Positions 8,954 to 18,849 of a stretch of DNA of 21,846 bases are shown one piece after another (position 1 is the first letter of the stretch; each line of letters opens with the position of its first letter). Both the position numbers and the translations under genes were made by a program. Under the pieces are notes generated by a model. The model saw only the letters and a list, made by a program, of their open reading frames with translations, was not told the DNA's origin and searched no databases. The stretch is from Chara braunii (lineage: Eukaryota; Streptophyta; Charophyceae; Charales; Characeae). The stretch spans positions 2,558,857 through 2,580,702 of the forward strand of contig BFEA01000175.1 in assembly GCA_003427395.1 (NCBI GenBank), read 5' to 3'.

Positions 8954-10219
8954 ATGGAAGACAAAAACACAGGTTTCCGCATGGAACAGGTAATCTGCGA
9001 AGCAGGACTGCACGATGAAAAGCAAAGACTGGAATCAACGAAGGAAATGCACGAAATTGGGCAAAACGCTGAGAAGGCCTACCTGGAAAATCTAAGGGCC
9101 AGAACAGTCCAGGAACCACAGTCGGATTCAGCGTGAAGCGCAAACCCGAAGAATCAGAAAGGGAAACAGATACTAACGCTACGGTGAAAAGAAAGCAGCA
9201 GCCGGTAGGACTGGCAAGTGCCCTACCAGCAGATATGGAAACGAATGGAAGTGAACAATCCAAGCAATCCAACAATGTGCGGGGAGAAGGCAAAGTGCTG
9301 CCAACAGTCAAAACAGCAACAATCACGGAGGATTCTTCCCAGTGGGACAAAGCGGCAGGCCTGGAAGAAGGGGAGGAGGACATGGACTGCTCTCTAACCC
9401 CAGGAAGGGGGTAAAAAAAGGGATAGAGCAGAGTCAAACGCATCCCAGTCCTCCAAGGAAGAAGATGAGAAACAGTTTGAGAAGGACGACGAGGAATCAG
9501 ATGATGAGTGGAAGGAGGACGGCGAGGATTCCTTGGAATACATACAGCAGTACGTCAGATCGCTGGAGAGGGCAAGGACAGTGGAATTTGAAGTAAGACT
9601 GGTCCATCACAAACACCTCTGAAATCTCAAAGCAGTGGCGACAACGGCCAATGACATACGCACAACAAATAAATTTGAGTTGCTGGAGAAGGAAAGGGAG
9701 ATCAACGGATTTTATGCAGCACAATACGGGCTGAAAACGAAGGTAGAAAAGGATGAAATCCAAGTGGATCTAACTAGCTATGCACAACACTTCGAATGGG
9801 CCAAAACCTACGAGGAGAAAAATGCAGAAAAGAGAGCCAAAAAGCAAAGAAACACAACAAGTAACTCAAAGACAGAGGAACAAACGGATCAGACCACAGC
9901 GGACATAGAAACGGTAGATGAGCTCAACAGACAGGCAGCTATTCTCGAAGCACGGGTCAATGCCCTGCGGGATCAGAACAGGGAATTGGATGAGAACTGT
10001 CTAAATCTCAAAGACATTGCCACAGGGTACAACAGGGAAATAGAGGCAGCAGCCAGACTCGACACTCGCTCCAGTCGGACCAGTCCCAAACGACGTACAG
10101 TAATCCCGTACAGATGGAACAGCAAATACGAAACCTGGGAAATTGCATACCATAAATTCATGGCGCTGCTAACATTCATGGACCAGGACGCAACAACACC
10201 TGAAAGAGAGGATATCTGA
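8954..10219 (+). pseudogene. LINE segment between ORF1 knuckle and endonuclease: acidic, coiled-coil-like
   Basis: Frames containing EDKNTGFRMEQVICEAGLHDE (8954-9136), a lysine/glutamate-rich stretch (9133-9414), a very acidic stretch (9422-9619, includes KEEDEKQFEKDDEESDDEWK) and a long helical region (9623-10219) follow one another with frame changes and stops. The last part contains ELNRQAAILEARVNALRDQN, with leucine, isoleucine or alanine at heptad-like spacing, consistent with a coiled coil. It ends at TGA 10217-10219. It may be the C-terminal half of a long ORF1 or a separate ORF; the decay prevents a choice. A coiled coil would suit ORF1 multimerisation, but that is inference. From 10220 to 10608 the frames are open but not recognisable. 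Confidence 0.6.
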
Positions 10220-10608
10220 GGCAGTGCCAGCTAGAGCACACATTCTGGGAACCAAGAAGGAAGCAAGCGGGGAATGGAAGGACCAGGAGGGCAGTTTGAT
10301 GTGGGCAGATCTCAGACCCATGATTTTGCAACTCGATGAAAAGGCAACTCTAAAGGACGACCCGTGTTGGGTTCCATGGCAGGTAGTGGAAGCAATTCCC
10401 TATGGACTGCTAGGGGGGAACACAGCCACAGAAAGAGCAGCCTTCAGCGGCTCGCTAGTCACAGCGTATGGCACTTTCTAGACATCACCCAGACGGCTTG
10501 GAGTGAAGTTGATGGGGTCAATTTCAACTGGGAGGGACATAGGCCCTACTGGCTCTTAAACTGTGCTGGTAGCATGGGAATGGTCACGGGACCAAGTAGA
10601 CTGGGACA

Positions 10609-13600
10609 ATGGGGGACTCCAACAGGAGCGTGCAACCACCCCCCATACACAAAAAGTTTAGTCTCCGCAAAAGAGAACCAAACCTAAAGATTATCTTGTG
10701 GAATGTACACGGCATGTCGTCACTCCTCAGTAATCAACGCGAGTGGGATAACATAACAAGGGCCTCCAATTGGTTTGGCAGGTCACCCCCGGACATACTA
10801 TGCATTCAGGAAACTCACTTGACGCAATCACAGGAGCACCAAAAACATAAAACTAGATAACTAAAAAACTCCAATGGGTGAAAGAAGCGATATGGGCCCC
10901 TTCTCATTTTGCTCACTCTGCAGGAGTGGCCATACTGCTACATGCCAAAGCTAGGACTACCAGTAGGATATCTATACAATCAGCAGACATTGACATCGAG
11001 GGAGGAAGATGGGCGAGCATAAAATTTCAACTCCTAGAAGACCAATTTCAAATCCTCTCCATCTACTGCCCCAACACATTACCTCAAAGAAGGGAGTTAA
11101 TTGATCAACTAGCCCCAAAACGCGACCCCCATAGGCACCTAATCCTAGCAGGTGATTGGAATGTTGCGCTTGACCCAACAATAGACCGCCTCTCGGAGGG
11201 AGCTCCCCAACAGAGAATGTGGCATGGAGCGAAGCGTTCCCCATCCACGACATGATGACGGAAAAGAATCGACTAGATCCGTACAGGGTCATATACCCAG
11301 ACAATAAAGAATTCACCTATCTAAAAAGGAATGGTCAACACATCTCAGCCTCCAGAATGGACTATTTCCTAATTTCAGAATCACTGTTAGGATCAGTACA
11401 CAGCCTAGCAATAGAGGGTCTTCCCCACTACCCGGGCCTACACCACAAACCCATCACACTTAATCTCAACATAGGAAACAACCCGGGTAGAGGGAAGAGT
11501 TTTTTTTTAATTAACAACTCGATCCTCAACACACCTGAAATTAGGGAGGCAGTGCTAAGAACATGTATGGACCACGACCTCACCAACCTAAACTTCCCTG
11601 AGCTGGTCACAACACTATCCGAAGCCACATCAAAAGCATCAAGGATAATAGCTAGTAAAAGAAAACTAAGGGAAGATGAGCTTCAACATACCATAAAACT
11701 AGCAGAAAGCAACCTCATGTCCCACCCAGGTTCTTCCCTTTACAAGAGAGCACTGGAGCAAGCCAGGCACGAAATGGCCGAATGGGAAGAGTGGAGGAAC
11801 AAAGGTCTGAGAATGCAAGCAAGGGTGAAAGAATGGGAGGAAGGAGAAAGAATGGCCAAATACTTCTTTCACAAAATTAATCCAATGCCAGCAACGCAAG
11901 CATCGACCAACTACAAACTGACCAGGGTCTTTCTTCAGATCCATAGTTAATGCTGACAACGACAACAACTTTCTTCAAGAACCTCTACCAAAAACAAATT
12001 TCTCACGTACCTCGATAAAGCAATCACAACGGAACAGGCCACAACTCTGGACACCCCAATCACAGAACAAGAACTATTCGAAGCCTTGCAGTCCATGAAG
12101 CCCAACAAAACACCTGGAATCGATGGCCTGTCCAAGGAATTTTGGTTAGCATTCTGGCCAGTGTTGGGCTCAGAATTCTTCCAATTCCTCGGGAAAGCCT
12201 GGGAGAAAGACACATTGGGGAAACAACTAAGTACAAGAGTCGTTTCCCTCCTATATAAGAAAGGAAACCCAACGGACATAAGGAACTATAGACCAATATC
12301 CCTACTCACCGTGACATATAAAATCCTAGCGAAACTGTTAGCTAACAGAATAAGAACAATAACAAGGAATTGCTTCCATCTGGACCAAACCGGCTTCATT
12401 CCAGGACGGTTCATACTAGACAATGTAATGACCCTAACAGAAACTGTCAGATACATACAGGACAAAAGGATGAATGTCGCCATCTTGTTCTTCGATTTCG
12501 AGAAAGCCTACGATCAAGTGAATTGGAATTTCCTACAGCAAAGCATGGAAAAAATGGGAGTGGGCCCCAACTTCAGGAAGTGGGTGAAGATCCTCTATGC
12601 TCAGGCCCATGGAAGAGTCCAAGTCAATGGCCACATATCACAACCTTACCGAATGTCACGCTCGGTACGCCAAGGGGACCCGTTAGCAGCCCCCATTTTC
12701 CTGTTCATCATGGACGCCATTGCGTCCTTCCTAAGGAAAGACCCCTCAATAGAAAGACTATTGGAGGATAACCATCACTCACCATACGTCCCAACCACAA
12801 TCCTCTTCGCGGATGACTTGACTGTCCTGATAAGGGCTTCTGACTCCTCGTTCGAAGCGCTAACCAGGGCAATGCAAGACAAATTGCCTCCGAAATGAAA
12901 ATTAACTGGTCCAAAACTATAGGATGGTGGCTAACAGACCCCCAAGTCAATACCCCCCAAAATACACTGGAAGGAATGAGTTGGGCTAAAGGCAACGAGC
13001 CCCTGAGATTTTTGGGAATCCAAGTCTCCAAATCAGGCCCAAACCACCCAATGACCCCAGCCATCATGAGCAAAATTACAGCCAAATTGGGCAGCTGGTC
13101 CAGAGTGTATACTTCAATCTTCGGGAGAGCTCTAATCCTAAACGCCTCCATCTTCTCAATGCTATGGTATGCCTCAACTATTTGGACACCTATCAAATAG
13201 GTGAGATTGCAACTGCGGAGGAACGCAACTGCATATCTGTGGACAGGGGACCCTTCTAAACCCCACTTCATCTCCAAAGTGGCTTGGAAGTATGTCACCC
13301 AACCGAGAGCAAAAGGTGGCCTCAGAGTGCTCGACCCAGAGATCCAAATAAAAGTGTTACAGACTAAATGGATTTTAAAAAAATTAACAAATAACAACCT
13401 CCCCTGGATCGAGCTGGGCCTCCGAAGAATTAACCAGCTCACAAAGGTCAAAACGCCCAATAATATGAGAGGTCTGTTTTGGGTAATGTCAAAATCTTGG
13501 TCCATGGAATCCACCAGCAGAAATCTTGGGGCAGACGTGGGGGCACACCCGGGATTTTTGGAAAAATCTTATAGTAACCTGGAGGGAAATATTCCCAGCA

Positions 13601-15013
13601 AAGGTAAGGGAGCCAAAGTCCAAGGAGGAAGTTCTCCGTCAACCCATATTCTGAAACCAGCGGATCCTAGGTCCCCAGGGCAAACCGTGGACACTCACAA
13701 CAACTGACCTTAAGTGGAAGTCATGGGTAGAAAAAGGAATATGGCAAATCAAGCATCTCTGGGCTCAATCGGAAGGAAGATGGAAACAGCGGGGGAACTG
13801 AGACAATTCTTGAAAGGATGCCATAATGTACAGGACAACCTCAATCACATCCTAATCTCAATCCCAGACAATTGGTTAACCCTCCTAAAAAACCCCTTCA
13901 AATGGTCACCTGGGGAGTGGTTAACAAACACAGAGGACACCTCCCCAAACACGGCCTACCTAATACATTCAAGGGAAGGTCCCAGGAACAACTGGCTCAT
14001 CTGTGACATGTACACGATCGAGGACCCTGGCGCTACCACAAGCCTATTAAGCAAGAGCCCAACAGGGGAGATAGCGCTCCCAAAGAACACAGCACGGAAG
14101 GTTAGGGTGGTGGAAAACGATAAGCTCAGAATCTTCAGCCCCACAACATGCATACAAGACTTAGAATTTGACCCAGCTGAATGGGCATGGAAACGAAGAA
14201 CAGGAAGACTCGCAATAGAAAAAAGAACTAATATCTTAGAGTATACCACCAAATTAGGATACACACTAAGGATGAGATCTCACCCAGTAGCGCAGGTCAT
14301 CAGCCGGAGATGGGAAACACCTCAACCTACCCCAAAGCAGATCTCAGATCAGATCATGGGAAAAACTTCTGGCCATCACTTCAACTAGGATAAGAAGCTT
14401 CCAATGGCAGTTAGCGTACTTGGCAATACCAGTCAATCAATGGCTAAACAAAAGACGCAGCCTACAAACAAGATCACCAACACAAGAACTATGTGTCATT
14501 TGCCAGGAAAAGACAGTAGAAAATGTGAACCACTGCCTCTTAACCTGTCCCAAGGCAATGCAACTATGGACAAGAGCAACTGAACTGTGGAATTCAATCA
14601 CGGACAAAACTCTACCAAAAGATCCAGCCACCGTGCTCCTAGGACTTCACACACCTACTACTTGGCAAAGTTTTGAACTGTCGCTCTACCACATTTTGAG
14701 ACTGGCCACACTGTGGTCAATCTGGAAGCGCAGATGTCAAGAGACCATCGACAACTCGCCGATGGCGGCCCAAGAAGCTTGGGAAGGATCACTGCAGCTA
14801 ATAGAGACAGAGAACAGAGGACGCTGGAAAAGAACCTACAAAAAAATCAAGCAAAATATAAAAAACAAAGACAAAATCATCGAAGACTTCAAGAAAAAAC
14901 AACTAGGAGACGGGAAAATCACGACAATAGAAAAAGACTGTATTAGGTTTGGGCAGTGGAGAGGTTGCGGCCAAGCTCAACCACACATTGCAGAGACGCC
15001 AAGAAGCAGATAG
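10609..15013 (+). pseudogene. LINE ORF2: APE endonuclease, reverse transcriptase, zinc finger (broken)
   Basis: ORF2 proteins nick target DNA and reverse-transcribe the element RNA there. Endonuclease: KIILWNVHGM and CIQETHL (Glu codon 10810) in frame 1; GVAILLH and LILAGDWNVALDP (11151) in frame 3; SRMDYFLIS and LHHKPI (11438-11455) in frame 2. Reverse transcriptase (frame 2): NKTPGIDGL, NYRPISLLTVTYKILAKLLA, QTGFIPGR, FFDFEKAYDQVNW (Asp codon 12494), VRQGDPLAAP and LFADDL (FADD 12806-12817). Thumb and downstream (frame 1 from 12895): LRFLGIQVS and LNASIFSMLWYASTIW, then TAG 13198, continuing after it. Near 13500 the frame moves again, and the C-terminal finger CX2CX9HX4C (14492-14548) is in frame 2, followed by a lysine-rich tail. 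The length of about 4.4 kb is normal for L1/Tx1 ORF2. At least six frame changes or stops disable it. The usual SDH triad motif reads LHH, losing the aspartate. Confidence 0.92.
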
Positions 15014-15324
15014 CACCTCACAAACTTTGCATTGAACTCAGGATAGAGTCCCCATAGTCCTAACATAGCGCACCCCACATTAACACTGCACAGCCCGACC
15101 TCACTCATCCAGTCGGACAATCCAAGTCTAATCCCCAGCCAGCCAAGCAAGGAATGCCTGGGACGATACAAGAACCAGGGACCAAGTCGGAGGCTTTCCC
15201 AACCTTGTTAAGTTTGGGTTACAAGTACAACACAGACCAAGCATGAGCAACAAGTAGGGCCAAAAAGCGCAAGGGATAGCCCCCGCCAGGGGAAGTAAAA
15301 TAGTAAATTTTGGATATCAGACGA

Positions 15325-15360
15325 TCAGGATAGCTTAGGGTTTAGGGTTTAGGGGAAGGC
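15325..15360. repeat. Short TTTAGGG-like telomeric motif run
   Basis: TTAGGGTTTAGGGTTTAGGGG is present as an interstitial run of about three units. Related words (GGGTTCAGGGTTAGGGCTTAGG at about 15647-15668 and TCTAGGGTTTTAG at about 15737) occur in the following 400 bp. TTTAGGG is the plant/green-algal telomere unit. The run is too short to be a telomere and lies just downstream of the LINE coding region. 15014-15812 otherwise holds no supported gene; it is probably LINE 3' UTR plus intron. Confidence 0.55.
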
Positions 15361-15812
15361 AAGGGGCAGAAATGGCACCACAGATAAGCGTTGAAGGACC
15401 CGACAACCCAAGAACGAAAGAGAGGGAGGTTAGAACTACTTAGGTGCCCTACTTTCCATAATCGGGTATAGCCTTATAGAATCAGACCATATCAATTCCT
15501 TGGTTACCAGTCCCAGACAGAAGCCCCAGCTGATAGGATATTAATATTATTAAATTCATCTATATAAATTATATATAATAAACATAGGATCAAGAAACAG
15601 TAGATATAGGCCAGCTTAGGGTGGGAGAGATTAAAAGAGATAGGATGAGGGTTCAGGGTTAGGGCTTAGGAACAGGACATGGTTTACTTCTTGAGGACTA
15701 GGAACTGGTAAATCAAGACAGCCTTGCAACTGAGGGTCTAGGGTTTTAGAAAGAAAACATCGCAAGTAGGGTTCAGAGTGTTTGAGAGTCCAAAAGACTC
15801 GTATGTTTCCAG

Positions 15813-15916
15813 ACCGCTCTAGCGTTACACACCTATCCGACAGAATCACAGCTGAGAGGAGCAGGACTGGGGTCAGATGGATTGGCAACAGCCAGGCAGA
15901 TTTTGCACAGGCTAAG
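15813..15916 (+). CDS. Candidate exon 1 (of those visible) of a + strand spliced gene
   Basis: This 104-nt segment lies between acceptor GTATGTTTCCAG (AG 15811-15812) and donor CTAAG|GTAGGC. The frame from its first base is open for 34 codons and looks like a structured protein (includes TYPTESQLRGAGLGSDGLA and TARQILHRL), leaving two bases (AG) for a split codon. The next candidate exon supplies exactly one base, giving arginine and an uninterrupted helix-like stretch. Without splicing, this frame hits TAG immediately after the donor. The product is not recognised. Earlier exons would lie upstream, so the LINE may sit in an intron of this gene; I could not confirm that. Confidence 0.45.
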
Positions 15917-15952
15917 GTAGGCAGGGGTGAGGGGCGGTACATCCTTCCTCAG

Positions 15953-16008
15953 GGAAGTAATCAATGCCGTCCACTCGGACCTCCCAGCCATAATGGGGAG
16001 GAGCGTGC
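15953..16008 (+). CDS. Candidate exon 2 of the + strand spliced gene
   Basis: This 56-nt segment is bounded by acceptor CATCCTTCCTCAG (AG 15951-15952) and the strong donor GTGAGTCTC at 16009. One base completes the previous codon. The frame then reads EVINAVHSDLPAIMGRSV and leaves one base (C) for the next exon. The intron before it would be only 36 nt (15917-15952), which is very short but has GT...AG ends and a pyrimidine-rich 3' end. If the 16009 donor is not used, the frame continues open to TGA 16092-16094, just before an A17 tract at about 16110; that alternative would make this the last exon. Confidence 0.45.
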
Positions 16009-16365
16009 GTGAGTCTCTCATGTATTCCATTTTGACTTGCCGGAGGAATAGGAACCGGACTGTAGCTCCCCAGAATGGTAGGAGCCAGAACTGAGAGGTT
16101 CTGTTCACAAAAAAAAAAAAAAAAACACTGTCTCAGCCAATTGGCAGAGTGTATCTATTCTTTCTTTTTTTTTTTTGAAAAATGGAAATAAATTGGACCA
16201 TTGCTGTGGAGAAAAGCGTCTGTGACGTTGTCACTTTTGTTTCGGTGAAATTGTCCAATGGACCACAGAAATTGTCTGATGGACCATAGACAGATAATAA
16301 ATAATTAAACTCCTTTGAATAGAAATTCAATAGATATTATGCTGGTCCATTATTGGGCAATCCAG

Positions 16366-16413
16366 CTTGGAAAGCTGTAGGCGAAGCTGTTCAAATTGGC
16401 CAAATCTTACAAG
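16366..16413 (+). CDS. Candidate exon 3 of the + strand spliced gene
   Basis: This 48-nt segment follows GGGCAATCCAG (AG 16364-16365) and precedes donor CAAG|GTTAGG. Two bases (CT) join the leftover C of exon 2 to make proline. The frame then reads WKAVGEAVQIGQILQ and leaves one base. The phase agreement with exon 2 is the main support; a 48-nt open frame alone means little. The 357-nt intron before it contains an A17 run, a T-rich run and an imperfect repeat of TTGGACCAT. Confidence 0.35.
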
Positions 16414-16750
16414 GTTAGGGAGAAGTTGGGAGAACCTGTACTCATATAACATATATTGGAAAGGGAAAAAGCGAAGCACTTGCCTTCGTGCCATCACAAT
16501 TGCACCTCAGCGATCTGATCGGACCAATTGGTTTTCCATCTATCTCCACCTGTCAAGCAAAAAGCCATACAAGACACTAGTTATCCAGTGCACTATCGAA
16601 TCTAGTCTATCGATTGGTTTTCCCTCTATTCTCCCCTGCTAATGGTGAAACATGCTATGAAATACTTTCGTACTACCCTTTATGATCTTCATGAAGTTCA
16701 TATTAATTCATAATACTTCATATTCATCTCTAATCCCTGCTGCCTTCAAG

Positions 16751-16897
16751 AAGAAACCGGGTCTCTCGCGACAAGGGGAAGGGATGGTTTTGGGAGAGAC
16801 CTGTCCGGCCGGCAGGCCAAAATCGAAACAGCAGCCCAGATTCGACTTCTCGTCTGCCAAAAAGAAAAATAAAGGTGACGTAACCACCAGGTCCTAG
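16751..16897 (+). CDS. Candidate last exon of the + strand spliced gene
   Basis: A very good acceptor precedes it (branch-like CTCTAATC, then CCCTGCTGCCTTCAAG, AG 16749-16750). Two frames are plausible. In phase with the previous exon, it reads 39 codons (contains GRDGFGRDLSGRQAKIETAA) to TAA 16870-16872. In the frame starting at the first base, 48 codons run to TAG 16895-16897 and look like a basic C-terminal tail (GRPKSKQQPRFDFSSAKKKN). The second looks more natural but needs an extra upstream exon to fix the phase. I give the longer extent. A 28-bp direct repeat (ATTGGTTTTCC..CTAT) lies upstream at about 16525 and 16612. Confidence 0.4.
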   Translation, partial: KKPGLSRQGEGMVLGETCPAGRPKSKQQPRFDFSSAKKKNKGDVTTRS

Positions 16898-16962
16898 GCC
16901 CTACGGGTTGGACTCCATGCACCTACATAATTGCCCACGCCCATGCCCACATAGACGGGCAA

Positions 16963-16964
<2 letters not shown>

Positions 16965-17013
<49 letters not shown>
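16965..17013. repeat. Poly(C) tract, about 49 C
   Basis: This is a homopolymer of C followed by short CCCCCCA repeats to about 17025. It lies between the 3' ends of two convergent candidate genes. Its length is unlikely to be exact in a short-read assembly. Confidence 0.9.
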
Positions 17014-17084
17014 ACCCCCCCACCCATCCACACCGGAGAAAAATATACAAATCGGATTAAAATGAAGAAGAAGATGAGATGAGC

Positions 17085-17090
17085 TTTATT
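17085..17090 (-). promoter_or_regulatory. Polyadenylation signal AATAAA of the minus-strand gene
   Basis: A canonical AATAAA on the minus strand lies 102 nt after the TAA stop at 17192-17194, in a position expected for the 3' UTR of the gene whose last exon is 17192-17246. Confidence 0.45.
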
Positions 17091-17191
17091 ATCATGGCGC
17101 TATCATCTTCCTCCCAGCATCTCCTTAGCATCACACTTCCAAGGAACTCAACTCTTCTACTCATACACAAACAAACCAAACACGTATAACT

Positions 17192-17246
17192 TACTCGGCA
17201 AGTTGACGAAGTTGTCTGTGTTTCTTTGTCAGGAGATTTATGTTGC
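17192..17246 (-). CDS. Last exon of a minus-strand spliced gene (unrecognised)
   Basis: On the minus strand, an acceptor with a branch-like CTAAT and CTAAACAG (AG 17248-17247) precedes this segment. Two bases complete a split codon. The frame then encodes NINLLTKKHRQLRQLAE and stops at TAA 17194-17192, with AATAAA 102 nt downstream. The previous exon ends with a single G, making glycine across the join. The basic, helix-like tail ends the protein. GAGTAAGTT could also be read as a donor, but the nearest acceptor would give an intron of about 35 nt, and the poly(A) signal favours a stop. The function is not recognised. Confidence 0.5.
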
Positions 17247-17516
17247 CTGTTTAGAAATTAGAAGTGGGTTCGGACAAATTGAAAAAAGGATTTTCAGTCC
17301 TTGATACTCGCACACAGAAACGTGCACGCATGGACCAGAGGGCAGCTGAATGTGTGCAATACAACATACACACATGCACATTTCGGATGCAAGTTGAAGT
17401 ACAGGAAGCAAGTTGAAGTACCGGGGCCATACCCCGGCTCTGGTTAGAAGTAATCAGAAGAATTCCAAGAGATTTCAGAAAATTCATGAGCAATTACTCC
17501 CACTAAATAAACTTAA

Positions 17517-17667
17517 ACCACCAGTACTTGGCCCAGCAATCGGCCGTGGTAGAAAGTTAGAAACGTTTCCAGCCGGATGAATTTGGGTGCTCCTGTAGTG
17601 GCCCGTACTTTTCCTAAAATCATGCCGCGTTAACGGGCACGACTTTAGGAAGTACTGGACTGGTGGC
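17517..17667. mobile_element. TTAA-flanked MITE-like element with inverted ends
   Basis: TTAA at 17513-17516 and 17668-17671 flanks a 151-bp unit. Its ends are ACCACCAGTACTT and, inverted at the right, AAGTACTGGACTGGTGGC. Inside the right half, a longer hairpin pairs CGTACTTTTCCTAAAATCATGCC (17607 onward) with the complement ending at about 17655 around a GTTAAC centre. It lies in the last intron of the minus-strand gene. No coding capacity is seen. Confidence 0.6.
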
Positions 17668-17851
17668 TTAAGAGACTTTTACAAAAATTCACAGGGTATG
17701 AGAAATACCGGACCCGCCCAGCCACCTCCCACTCACTCCGCGGCAAAAGAAGAATGGGAGAGGGATGCAACCTCTTCCGCCGTGGAGAGAGACTAACCCC
17801 GTGCCACTATCTGGCTCCGCCCAAGATCGACGCTATCCGTCGACCCCGTCC

Positions 17852-18026
17852 CCAGAATAGTGCACCCCTCGATACTGCCCTCATCCCCCCAGACGCAGCG
17901 CTTCTCTCCAAGATACTACTCCCGCAGGATGGGGCTCCCACCTTGGAGGACGGAGCCCTATCCTGTGTTGTTTTTGACCAATTGCCGCAGGGGGATGAGA
18001 GCAGTATTGAGGGGTGCACTATTCTG
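17852..18026. mobile_element. 175-bp foldback element
   Basis: The outer arms, 17852-17889 and 17990-18026, are reverse complements with about two or three mismatches (AGAATAGTGCACCCCTC paired with GAGGGGTGCACTATTCT). Inner arms GCAGGATGGGGCTCC (17924) and GGAGCCCTATCCTG (17952) also pair. Open frames crossing it on both strands are consequences of the palindrome. It lies in the last intron of the minus-strand gene. Confidence 0.75.
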
Positions 18027-18387
18027 CAGCAATGGGTCAGAACAACAGAAGATTAGGAGGATTCAACGCACCGCCGCAACGATCGTGCCCTTACCCCGAG
18101 GAAAAAACCACCCGCCTTGCCCCAAAAATGGCCCTGCCGAGGGGATGCCCCCTTCTCCTCCTCGGCCCCAGATCAGGACAAACCCCCTTACGGTCGCCCC
18201 AACTCCCTCAGGGATGTACAATTCCCACCACCAAAAGTACACCCCGGCGGGAAGGGAGTTCCCCCAAACCCTCCATCCCACCCTCTCCAATGGGAAAGCC
18301 GTGAAACGGTTCTGCACACATGTCGACAAACACTCCGTAGGCCGTTGAAATGTTAAGAAGAGCAAGGGTGTAGGTGTTGAAATATAC

Positions 18388-18468
18388 CTTGCGGCCAGAG
18401 CCGGGACCATGGGGCTTTGCCTCTCGACCACTTATCTTCCAGATCTTTATGAAGGAATTGGAGGTTGA
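18388..18468 (-). CDS. Penultimate exon of the minus-strand spliced gene
   Basis: This 81-nt segment lies between acceptor TGTCTTGATATGGCAG (AG 18470-18469) and donor CCGCAAG|GTATAT. Two bases complete the previous codon (G+TC, valine). The frame gives 26 codons including NLQFLHKDLEDKW and SRGKAPWSRLWPQ, then leaves G for the last exon. A second frame is also open across the donor (SGREAKPHGPGSGRK), but only the first joins its neighbours in phase. The aromatic and charged mix looks like real protein; the family is not recognised. Confidence 0.5.
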
Positions 18469-18729
18469 CTGCCATATCAAGACACATCATCATTCCAAGT
18501 AAATGAATGTCTTTTTCTTTCTTTTTTTCAAGGTCAGCTTAGGTATGCATTTGAAGGGTTGTGCGGGAATGCTGTGAATTGAGGCCCAGTAAATGCATGT
18601 TAAAAGTTGAAACAAAGGAGTCTAGGAAGATCAACTCACACAGGAAACCAACTTACATACATGCAGTTGGATGATTAGACTAGTCCATTAAACATTACCA
18701 AGGCCATTGTTTATGCTTTCCCTCTCCAC

Positions 18730-18849
18730 GGGATGCTGGACCCGGTCTCCAGTTCTTTTTCCTAATGTTGGGATGCTGGACCTGGTTTCGAGCTTTCCTT
18801 TATGATTATGGGAGACTGGTGTCGGTCATCAGTAACTCACCGACCTGCT
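18730..18849. repeat. 40-bp minisatellite, three diverging units
   Basis: Units begin at 18730, 18770 and 18810 (GGGATGCTGGACCCGGTCTC, GGGATGCTGGACCTGGTTTC, GGGAGACTGGTGTCGGTCAT). The unit is related, in the opposite orientation, to the 44-bp repeat at 21641-21774 (GGGACACTGGACCTGGTTTC on its minus strand). The third unit abuts the donor of the candidate exon at 18841. Confidence 0.7.

Larger units (their letters stand above)
7545..15013 (+). mobile_element. Degenerate L1/Tx1-type LINE retrotransposon
   Basis: The element has the standard order of a two-ORF non-LTR retrotransposon. A C-rich, proline-coding leader (7490-7780) is followed by ORF1 with a retroviral-type zinc knuckle, and then by ORF2 with APE endonuclease, reverse transcriptase and a C-terminal CX2C...HX4C finger. 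No LTRs, integrase or protease are seen. Conserved motifs are spread over all three frames, so many stops and frameshifts separate them and the copy cannot be active as assembled. Its real 5' end is unclear, and the 3' UTR may run to about 15300. No certain poly(A) tail or target-site duplication was found. An exact 34-nt piece of it (14347-14380) recurs at the end of the window behind a synthetic adapter. It lies upstream of, and in the same orientation as, the spliced gene at 15813. Confidence 0.93.

Noticed and set aside
10220-10608. Separate ORF between the coiled-coil segment and the endonuclease
   Set aside because: Two overlapping frames are open but neither resembles a known domain; it is probably decayed LINE coding or inter-ORF sequence.
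17754-18348. Overlapping open frames of 100-160 codons on both strands
   Set aside because: They run through a foldback element and GC-rich DNA with no motif, within the intron of the minus-strand gene model.
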